From positions 1,973,471 to 2,037,470 of the forward strand of contig NW_021167079.1 of NCBI RefSeq assembly GCF_003711515.1: a stretch of DNA of 64,000 nt. Reading direction: 5' to 3'. The DNA comes from Sodiomyces alkalinus F11. Its lineage: Eukaryota > Ascomycota > Sordariomycetes > Glomerellales > Plectosphaerellaceae. Below are positions 55,151 to 64,000 of the stretch, piece by piece. Both the position numbers and the translations under genes were made by a program. Position 1 is the stretch's first letter; the number at the start of each line of letters is the position of its first letter. Under the pieces are notes generated by a model. That model was not told where the DNA came from and did no database searches. It saw only the letters and a program-made list of their open reading frames with translations.

Positions 55151-56102
55151 TCACATACGAGGCATCCCGCCCGCCACTGCGAGCCGCGTCCTCTTCGCAG
55201 CATCCTTCTCCAACTCAATATTGGGAGGGAGCGTAAATTCGCCGCGCGCAGCAAACCAGAAGAACACCTCCGGCTCCGGTAGCTGTTGTTGTGGCTGTTG
55301 TGGCTGTTGCCGCGGCTGTCCCTGACCATCGCCCATCACGATATCGCCGTCGGGCTGCTCTTCGCCTTCGCCTTCCCCTTCCTCGTCCTCCTCTTCCTCG
55401 CTCTCCTCCGGCTCCTCCAAGGGCCTCTTCAGACCCGTCCGCACTTTCTCGATCCCGTCCTCCCTTTCCTTCCGAGTATAGACGTCTCCCGCCTGCTCGA
55501 GCACGTATTTCTGTACCCGCCCCTGCGTCCACTCTCGTATTTCGTCCCACACGGCCTCGAGCCTCTGCACGCCGTCCCCTTCGCCGGGCGCCGCGCCGGA
55601 AGCACGCACTTCGCGCGTCTTCTCCAAGCCACGCTCCACGTGTTCCTCGACTTCCGGCTCGCGCTTCTTGCGCAGCAGCGTGAGGAGGACGTTCTCTTGC
55701 GTGCGACCGGGGAAGTTGACGGCCGGATGGATCGAAGTATGTGCGAAGGGAACGGCGTTCTCGGTTAGCACGTCGAGTAGGGATTGGAGATTGCGGAGGA
55801 GAATATGGTACTGTGCTTGGAGTGAGGATCTGTGTTGGGGCGAAGAGGCTACGTTAGCAAAGCACAGGAACCTCACCAAGACCAATTGCGCGTTGGAGGA
55901 GGGGGTGGTATATGTAGATGCATTCCCGTGAGAAAAGAATTACGCACTGGGGAGGTAGTGGATTGCTCTTGGCGATGTCGGCCTTGAAGCTCTGGATACT
56001 GTTGGATAGTTGATAAAGCCGTTGACGCGTCTGCTCGATGGACTTTATCTCGTCGTCGGTAAGGCCTAGCGCGTTGGCCTGATGTCGCGAGGCGTATGCC
56101 AT
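55151..56102 (-). CDS. MED8: Mediator complex subunit 8
   Basis: Head-module subunit of Mediator, linking activators to RNA polymerase II. Two exons, 56102-55948 and 55829-55151, joined through CA|A, give 277 residues. Exon 1 encodes LTDDEIKSIEQTRQRLYQLSNSIQSFKADI, the N-terminal Med8 helix. Exon 2 resumes with SSLQAQYHILLRNLQSLLDVLTEN, then VNFPGRTQENVLLTLLRKKREPEVEEHVERG and RLEAVWDEIREWTQGRVQKYV. An acidic stretch (ESEEEEDEEGEGEGEEQ) and a Gln/Pro repeat (QPRQQPQQPQQQ) precede the C-terminal FFWFAARGEF block. The EN..PFAHTSIHP..NFPG signature is specific to fungal Med8. Confidence 0.92.
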
Positions 56103-57481
56103 GGTATGTATCTATGCCACGAGAATACCTGAAAGCGGCGCACTCGATTTGTTTGCCGATACGGAGGGAGGTTAATCCCCGTCAGTGTCGGATTGCGTTG
56201 GCAGTGTTGTATGGAGGATACGTAAAGGCAGAATGCTGCAGCACAACCGGTAAAAGGCAAGGGTGTTTAGGAATTCATGTACGAGAATGATTTGCTTCAA
56301 TTGGCGTGCAAATAATAAGGAAGAAAAACGAGGGTGCAATTGAAATGAACAGGCTTGTGTTTACGATGCGGTTGAGAAATGGCAGCAGGGGTGGGCTTGT
56401 GTTGGTGACTGCGGTGTCGACGTTTCTCACCGAGGTTCACCATGTAAAGTGGGGTAAAGTGGGCAGTGGACAGGTCGGTGGTGGCTTCCTCACCGATATC
56501 CTTCGGTGTACGGTACGTCAGGTTCCCTCTCTTCGGATCCTGGGCATGAAGATGGCACGTTCGAAGTAACCACTAAATTCTTAGGCCGCTTAGATATGCC
56601 GGCGGTATTGAAAGTGTGTGTGTATATATGTGCGTGTGTACCCCAGTACCTGCAGTCCCGCACCAGCGTCATGGCGCATATGGGCAATAACGCGATCGAA
56701 TTGGTCCTGCTCCCTGCCCCATAACCAAATGGGCAACTACTTGCCTGAGGTCCAACTTGAGGTGGGCGGGCGTCACGTATCACTGGCGTGATCTGACGCG
56801 GGGGAATTCTGGGGACGAATGGGTCCCGGGGGGTGCGGCTCTGCGCCAATACCCAACGTTCAAGTTCCAGTGATGAAATTAAGAAGGCGCATGCGAACAT
56901 TGTTACATCTTCTAACAAATCCAGCTAAAAAGAACTTTGCTTGATGATATCGAACGGAATGCGAACATTTTAGCTTCCTAAACCCTATTCCCATCCCGTC
57001 ATCAAAATATTATGCAGTTCCTGGGTGTCCATATTGTTCAGGTGGCGTGCTTCTACAAGACAATTTGATAGCATCATTTACAATATAGTTTTGCCCATAC
57101 TCTTTCCGCTCCCGGTCCTTATTTTGGCACCTATTTCCCTTTCCCACACCGAAGCACAAATTTATTCTTCCGGCTATGTCGACATGATACACAATCATGC
57201 AAGATTAGGCTTGGAAAATACAGGAGTAACATGTTGTACTGGCCGAAGAAACCCCCCAAAAAATACTATAAACAGAGAGAAGAAAGAAATGAAGTAAAAA
57301 GGAGAGGGAGAAGATTGGCTGCTCTCCATGCCAATGCTATCGAATCAAAACGCCGCACGCTTAGATGCTGCATCGGGATATCACAGCGCAAATTGTAAAT
57401 TTCAAAAGTCATAAAAGGCGTCAAAAACGTGGAGGTTCACAAGGCCCTCGAAAAGCCTTTGCTTCGAAAAGCTCCAGATCT
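56103..57481. other. Spacer MED8 / choline sulfatase
   Basis: MED8 promoter side and choline sulfatase 3' side, 1.4 kb. It contains GTGTGTGTATATATGTGCG near 56612-56630 but no gene I can support. Confidence 0.55.
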
Positions 57482-59415
57482 TTACTGGTTATGAGAGCCA
57501 GCTTGGTCGACCAAGATGGTGGAGCCGATCGTCGCTCGCGGGATCTCCCGGCCGTACTTGTCCACGGGGGGGTAGCGAGCACGGCGCTCCAGGTGGTCAA
57601 GAGGGATCTGAGAGCGGATATACCTAAGAAAAGAGTTAGCCTCGTAAAAAATAAAAAAATAAAAAGATCCCAACGAGGAGGAGTTGAAAAATCATACTTG
57701 ACTCGTCCATCATCGTCGGGGTTAAAGTCCCAGCTAGTGAAGCTGCCCTTGGTCAGAGCGGACCAGACCAGTCGACGTTTGCGCTGCGAGACCAAGACTT
57801 GCTCGGTGATGGCGTCAAAATCCCACCGTTCCCTGGCCTCGGCGTTAAACTCGGCCAGCTTCTGGGCCGCCTCCTTCTCTTGCTCCGTCTCAGCTCCCTT
57901 GGACGAGATCTTGGCCAAATCCACCAGCTCGAGAGGGTCTTTCTCGAGGTTGAAGAGCTGAACGCCATCCGTGGGGCAAATGATGTACTTCCAAGGACCG
58001 CGCTTAATCATCATGAGCGGACTGATGGTGCCCTCGCCCGTATACTCGGCGAATACGGTGTCATGGCCTTCCTTGCCTTCAAGGTGAGGGAGCAGGGAGA
58101 TGCCGTCCATGGGAAGGCCGGCGGCAGGCTTGGTCCCCACAAGGTCGCACATGGTAGGGAGGATGTCCAGGGTCGAAACGTTCTGGGATACGCGGCGCGG
58201 CTCGAATTGGCGAGGGTGGTGGATGAAAAGGGGCACGCGTACCGAAGACTCGAAGTAGCTCATTTTGTACCTGACACAACCGCGTTAGCCCAAAACAGCA
58301 CATTCCAGATTTGATTGCAGTCAAGGGGAAGAACCTGCACTTACCAGAGGCCGCGCTCTCCCAGCATGTCACCGTGGTCGCCGCTGAAGACAATGATCGT
58401 GTTCTCGTCAAGCCCGCACCGCTCCAGAACGCTCAAAAGACGACCGACGCAGTCGTCTACGTAGCTGACGGCGCCGTAGTAAGCCCGCTTGGCCCGCTTG
58501 ATCTGCTCGTCGGTGAAATCCTGGTCCCACAGATCGCACACCTTCAAGAGGCGCTTGCTATGGGGATCCTGTTCCTCCTTGGGAATCCGGACCTTGGGCA
58601 GCTCAATGTCAACATCCTCGTAGAGATCCCAATAATGTTTGTCAATCGTGTACGGGTCATGAGGGTGAGTGAGGGAAACCTGTACAGTCCTGTCAGCATA
58701 CCGTAATAAAACTTCAAGCACAAAGATGCCAAGGTGTGGCTGAGGAGAATCGTTTTTAATCACGCACAGTCAGGCAGAAAGGGCGAGCGTCGGGGCCCTC
58801 CCGAGCATGGTCGTAAAGAAACTGTGTCGACTTAAACATGACCTCCTCATCGTAATCCAACTGGTTGCTACGGACGCAGGTACCGGCCTGCAGGATGGAG
58901 CTGGCGTTGTGGTACCATTCCAGACGCGTGTCAGGTTCATCCCAGTTGACAGCCCATCCAAAGTCGCCCGGGTAGATGTCGCTGGTCAGGCGGGTCTCGT
59001 AGCCATGGAGCTGGTCGCCGATGAAGTGCATCTTGCCAGCGAGAACGGTGTGATAACCGTGAAGACGGAGATAATGGGCATAGGTGGGGATGTCGCTGGA
59101 GATCTGGCTAGCGTTGTCATACGCCCCAATCTTCATGGGCAGAAGACCCGAGATCATGCTCATGCGCGAAGGGGCGCACAATGGGGACGGACAATAAGCC
59201 GAGTCAAACTGGACTGACTTGGCCGCGAGTCCATCCAGATTAGGGGTCTTGATTTGTGAGTTCGGATTGTACATCTTAAGCTGTGGCGCAGCAAGTTGAT
59301 CCGCCATGATGTAGAGAATGTTCGGTTTCTTTTCCCCCGTAGAACCTTGGTTCTGTACGGGCCTCGAGGCCGTGGCCAGAGGGGAGGAAGGGAGGGAGTT
59401 GAGATCCGGAGCCAT
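57482..59415 (-). CDS. Choline sulfatase (type I, formylglycine sulfatase)
   Basis: Hydrolyses choline-O-sulfate, a fungal sulfur store and osmolyte, to choline and sulfate. Four exons, 59415-58768, 58679-58345, 58270-57698 and 57623-57482, give 565 residues, normal for the family. Metal-binding MADQ (Asp39) and the CAPSR motif (Cys80, which is converted to formylglycine) form the active site. YDNASQISSDIPTYAHYLR, LAGKMHFIGDQLHGYE, LTSDIYPGDFGWAVNWDEPD, SLTHPHDPYTI and IIVFSGDHGDMLGERGLW match choline sulfatases closely. MSYFESSVRVPLFI and VGTKPAAGLPMDGISLLP follow. The short last exon gives YIRSQIPLDHLERRARYPPVD, the usual C terminus. Introns use donors GTGCGT, GTAAGT and GTATGA. Cytosolic, as no signal peptide is present. 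It is the last intact gene before the retroelement; no transporter gene lies beside it. Confidence 0.93.
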
Positions 59416-60799
59416 CTTTCCGGAGGTGCACCTGCGAAGTTGACGGCCTGATGGTTCTTCTGAAGGAGTTGATAAAGATGGAGAGTTTCAGAGAAGACCG
59501 CCTAAAGGTGTGTTGGCCCAGAGAGTAGGAGCGACTTTGACGGTTTGGCAAGTCGCACCCAAAGGTTAAGAGTATAAGATCGGATGTGTGAATAGTTGCA
59601 GAGAGTGGTAAGGGCAGCCAGTATGCAGCAAGTCAGAAACGTGTGACCAACTCGGGGTGGTGGGAGGGTGACACTAAATCCGAGAAAAGGAGAACCGAAG
59701 TATAGTAAAGTGAGAATATGAGAGATACCAATCCAGCGTTGTCGATGGCAATCTAGTGGGCGTACGGGAAAGGTTTGGATGAAGGAAGACAGAGTGAAAA
59801 ACAAGAGGCGTGGGGGATGTCCACGTCTCTTAAAATGGTCTCGAGGCGGGCACTATTACAGGTGGCACAATGTAAGAAGAGAGATAACAAAAAGATGAAA
59901 GGAAGGGGTGGCCCCAGATCTCGACTAGTTTAGTTGACTTGGAGCACTCTAGGCGGGAGCGGGTGAGGGTAAGTGGACGATAAGTCGGTCAGAAAAGGGC
60001 GGGCAGAAAAGGGGGACCAGGGAGAGAAGAGAAAATTGCCGGTCCCTTTGACATGACTGGTGGTCATGAGACGGCCGTTTATTTTACGTGGGCGGGCCTC
60101 GTTCGTCCACTGTTCGTGCAGTCGGTGTCCGTATTATCGGCAATAATCGTTCGGGCTGTGGGCAAAAACTCACACAAAACTTGCAGTTTGCATTGGTATT
60201 TGTCGAGGTTCTCTTGTATTTTTATCTTCTGTCTGGTGCATCATGTGCTTCGGTTAACAAGAAGAAAAGAAAAAAAGGGAAGAAAAAAAAAACGTTGACG
60301 AGAGACGCAGTTAGTCACTTGGGCCTATCTGGCTGGGGTCGGCGCCGGGTCGATGGCGTGTTCCCGCGCATTCATTGCGACACCGCCTAGCACTATTCAT
60401 CCCCATACTGTGGATCTTCGCTTGGTCAGAGCGTCTCTGTTTCTTTCTCTTGCTTCTGGATTCTGGATTCCGGATTCTGGATTCGACATTGGCAAACCTC
60501 GGGTCCTGGGTTCGGGTACGGAGTACGGACAATCCGTACATGCGTGGACCATAAGCATGTGTATTTCATACTTCAACCGCCTTCGTTTTTTGCCACTAAG
60601 GTAGGACTCATCCTTATATAAACTGGACCCCCTCCCGTAAGGCACCGTAAGGCACCAGCTCCTCGTCCTGTGTTGTAAGACTTATGGACGCAATCCGTTG
60701 TGTAACCACGAAAATTTGCGTCCGTCGTACAAATTACCTGTCGCACGTCAAAAGGCACTTGAATAATTAACTTAGTAGAGCAGAAATCTCGTGTGTGTG
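59416..60799. other. Spacer choline sulfatase / retroelement
   Basis: Includes the choline sulfatase promoter. A/G-rich runs (60255-60290) and the repeated word GATTCTGGATTC (60455-60484) are present. Base composition changes sharply at about 60,800. No gene seen. Confidence 0.55.
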
Positions 60800-63700
60800 T
60801 ATTATATCCAGTTATATCTAGGAGAGTCTCTTATACCCTTAATTTAGGTAGTAAAGACTCTATTATAGGTACTATATCATTTAGATCCTATCCGGTCTTT
60901 TCCAGTATCCACCCTTATTATATCCTAATACCCGAAGTCCCCGATATCCGGAGCCCTTAGTTATGGAGTGGATCCCCCCTAAATCCCCTATAAACTATAT
61001 CGTAGTCCTGCCTATACGATATACCCCCTTAGTTAAGGTGGGTCTTCCCAGGTTAACTAACTAATTAGAGGCTTCGGTTTAAACTAAACGCTCTTAACTT
61101 TTCTATCGTAAAATTAATAGTTAAGGGGAAACGCCCTCGTAAAAGGGATCTAAATCCGCCCTATTTAACCGTTTAATTTAATTCTATCTTAATTGGTTCC
61201 TCGATCCTGATTAGCCGGATCTAATTAATTGGATCTATATCCATCGGATCTACCACGCCCTCGGGGGCCTTTATTACGGCCGCTTTAGCGCGTTTAATCT
61301 CTTCGTGTAGTTATTTAGACTACTCGATACGATCCTTTTAATTAGTTAAATTAAGCTATTGCTATAGTCTTTTAATCCCCGCCTCCGGTAATGCCTTCGT
61401 TAATCTGTCCGCGATTATCTCCTTCGTGTTAACGTATATAACCTTAAGAAGACCTTATTATATTAACTAGCGCGCCTACTAGTTATATATATCAACGTGC
61501 CGCAGCCTTATCCGCAGGCGTTATGCCTTCTTATTAACGAGGTTAATAGTCTGTTAATTATCGTAGTATAGCTATAGCTATTATTAGTCCAGCCGAAGCT
61601 CTAAATCCCTTAATATCCGGCTAACGAATAACGTCTTTTTAGCGGCCTTTATAAAAGCGAGTAGTTCCGATTCTATTAACGATATCGTGACCGTCGGTTA
61701 TTTACCCGCTTTCTAATTAACGGTGCCGCCGAAGAGCTTTATCGTATATCCTTACGAACTCTTACGGTCTAGATTATCCCTAAAAGACGCGTCGCTTACT
61801 ATCAAGAAAAGCCTATCCCCGCCGAATTCTAGGTAATAGTGTCTTATATAGTATAGAAATAGCAGCACTTATTAAGCCCTCTTAAGATAGTTAGAGGAGG
61901 GGTTAACGTTATATTAGGAAAGCTTCGAATAGGCGAACGCGATATCGGGTCTTATTATAATAGCGGCGTATAGGATAGAACCGATTATACCCTAATACTA
62001 ATAGACCTCGGGAATCGACGCGTGTATACTATCGCGGGGCATTAGCGGCTTTATCGTTAATAACAGGACCTTTAGTGGTTTTCGGCAGAGTATATCTACG
62101 TAGTATTTAACCGCGATCTTCTCCACGTAAGAGGATTATAATAGCTATAACCTTCGGGTGGCTCTATCTCTTAGGACCTTAATTCCCAGGAACTAACGGA
62201 TTTCTTCGCCTCCTAATAACCTATAGCTTCGCTTAAGGGCAGCCTCGAGGTTATCGGCGTCCGTCTTACGGTCTCTATAGTATATAAGTCCGATATCGTT
62301 AATGTAGAAGAATAGGATTAAACTATCGCGGATTATAATATAAGGGTTATTAGGAACGGCCGTAAATCCTATCCTCTATAGCGTGCCGCTAAATTCCTCT
62401 TACTATAGCAGTAGCGATACTCTTAAGCCGAAGAGGGCTTTCCGTAGTAGCAGGACCTTACCTAGTACTTCGTAGCCTTATAGTATCTTTATAAATACCT
62501 TTTCCTTAAGGCTAGTATTAACGAACGCGTTAATAGCGTCGAACTGCCTTATCTTTAGGTTAAACCGGGCGGTGATCGCTATTAGTATATAGAAGAACCG
62601 CGAGGCTAGCATTACGGCGTAGTTATCTTTAGTCTCTAACCGTTTTTACTAATCCCCTTAGACTACGAGGCGTGCCTTACACTTAACGAGGGTGCCCTCC
62701 TTATTAAATTTATAGGTGTATACCTATTTATAGACGAGGACTTATTGCTTATTAGCCTAATTACTACCTACCTCCTACTAATAGCCTATCTATCGGTGCC
62801 CCTTAAGGTATTCCCCCTTAGCCTATAACCACCGCTCCCGTAACGGATAAAGGCGTATATCGCGGTAGTAGTTTAGTAGAGGCGGGAGATCCTCGCGGGT
62901 TATATACGATAGCGATAGCGGCTAGGAGGTATAAGGGGAATCTATAGCACCGATATCGTCGTCGTTAATAGCTTACTTTCTTATACGTGTAGGGTTATAA
63001 ATCCTGCTAGCATTAAAGAACGCCTTTTAGGCGTTATTATTCTAGACTTTCTCGGTTATATATATACTTATAATAGTTCTCGCGATAGATAGGCGTGCGG
63101 GTAATAGGCGCGCGGCCGATAGGAGTATAGCCGATAGGCACCCCCTAGGGGCACCTATAGCTGTCCGTTAGTGGTTATCGTGTTCTTCTACCTTAGCGCC
63201 CCTAACTACCGCTAACGCTATAAGGAACGCGCGCGCGGGATCTTTAGGAGATATTAAAGGCGTAGGAAACGGTTTAAACCTCGTAGTGGTAAACCGTGAA
63301 GTGTCCGTAGTAATAGCAGTAGCCTCTCCCGTAGTAATAGCGGTGGTATCGGAGTTATAAGGTTCTAAATCTATAGCCTAGTTATTAGGCTATAAATTTA
63401 GAACCTTATCTACAGTAATAGTAGTAGCCTCTTTTATAGTAATAGCGATAGCCTTACCTTCGTCCGTAGTAATAGCGGTAGCATAAGAGTCTTCCGACTT
63501 AAGATCTAATACGTCTACAGCTATACCCCTTAATAGTAGCCTATTCGCGGTCGTGGTATAGGTGATACGGATAGATTATAGGCGTCCCCCGATTTCCTTA
63601 GCGGAAGCTATAGCTTATAGCGTTTTAATCCTGCCGTTAAATATCTCGTCTTCGTTAAAGACTACGTCTTTTATAGTGATAATATCTATTAGGTATAGTA

Positions 63701-64000
63701 GCTAAATACGGAAGCTATTTAAGAATTAGTATCCGACGTGATAGCCAATTTATATCTTCGGTTCTAGCCTTTATAGGCAGTTCCTTTTAGCTTAGGCATC
63801 GTGCGTTTTTATAAAGACTTTATAGCCGTAAGCTTATAGGTGCGTAAGGTTAGGTTAACGGCTGCGTAAGCCTTCGTATAGTGTCTTCTAGTCGTTAATA
63901 TATCGTGGCGTTCTATTATATAGATATATAGTAGTCTTAAAGATCTTAGGCTAGGTAGATATAGACAGATTAGCTCTAATCCTTATAGCCCTCGCTCTTC
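60800..64000 (-). mobile_element. RIP-degraded Ty1/copia retrotransposon remnant (runs off right edge)
   Basis: From about 60,800 the sequence turns TpA-rich and almost loses CpA and TpG, while CpG stays common. Two sample 60-base lines (61741-61800 and 62881-62940) each have 0 CpA, 0 TpG, 8 TpA and 6 CpG. Read on the minus strand it holds broken copia pol domains in the order integrase, reverse transcriptase, RNase H, right to left, which is the Ty1/copia order (gypsy has integrase last). LTRs cannot be delimited: the left end has no clear TG...CA border and the 5' part lies outside the window. Confidence 0.88.
61340..64000 (-). pseudogene. Copia pol pseudogene (integrase, RT, RNase H), many stops
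   Basis: Minus-strand reading, frame by frame. The integrase end at 63720-64000 has FKTTIYLYNRTPRYI and PNLTHL plus AYG. The RT has KALFGLR near 62430 and the catalytic box at 62306-62292 reading YINDI in place of the usual YVDDI. RT thumb follows with KTDADNLEAAL near 62255. RNase H has RPDIAFAYSKLS (near 61950), SDASF, KLFGGTVN and ISLIESELLAFIKAAKK (near 61680). The C-terminal IIADRLTKALPEAG is near 61400. Stops replace expected Trp and Gln codons throughout (for example at the FYxxWP-like and LLWQ-like sites), as CpA-to-TpA mutation would give. Not functional. Confidence 0.85.

Overview
The window is nuclear DNA from a filamentous ascomycete, most likely a Sordariomycete. Genes have short GT-AG introns (about 60-230 bp). 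The gene set is that of Pezizomycotina: PIL1 eisosome protein, CSN7, Rax1-type RGS protein, an EZH2-type H3K27 methyltransferase and choline sulfatase. The right end carries a Ty1/copia retrotransposon with the signature of repeat-induced point mutation (RIP). Species cannot be set from sequence alone.

Layout. 1-11.8 kb: 3'-truncated RAD2/XPG repair nuclease (-), NAA38 NatC subunit (+), PIL1 (-), a 2.2 kb spacer, then the large KMT6/EZH methyltransferase gene (+). 13-24 kb: SprT-like metalloprotease (+), checkpoint kinase CHK1 (-), the APC/C-type E2 UBC11/UBE2C (+), ribosomal protein eL31 (-), a Rax1/RgsB-like RGS membrane protein (+) and CSN7 of the COP9 signalosome (-). 24-26.4 kb: long non-coding spacer rich in short GGTACC/TAAGG motifs. 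26.4-36 kb: copper P-type ATPase CCC2 (+), a DUF155 (RMD1/RMD8) protein (-), a 30-base assembly gap, a 337-bp MITE with perfect terminal inverted repeats, and an unknown protein with two C-terminal membrane segments (-). 36.8-46.9 kb: a 116-residue zinc-ribbon protein (-), RNase P subunit RPP1 (+), a secreted Pro/Glu repeat protein (-), a DUF1295 ER membrane enzyme (+) and a GFA/CENP-V zinc protein (-). 47.9-59.4 kb: TENA/THI-4 protein (+), acyltransferase-3 (-), an unknown membrane protein (-), a DUF7730-like protein (-), MED8 (-) and choline sulfatase (-). From about 60.8 kb to the right edge lies a RIP-degraded copia element read on the minus strand.

Most genes are unrelated housekeeping or chromatin genes in ordinary head-to-head or tail-to-tail arrangement; I see no biosynthetic cluster or operon-like system. 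Several genes act in related processes (RAD2 and CHK1 in DNA damage; UBC11 and CSN7 in ubiquitin control; KMT6 and MED8 in transcription), but their proximity looks incidental. The most distinctive items are the young MITE with a 9-bp target duplication, the CpA-specific RIP footprint in the copia element, the long basic tail after the SET domain of KMT6, and a degenerate fourth HMA-like module in CCC2. All exon boundaries were worked out by hand from splice signals, reading phase and family similarity, without transcript evidence.
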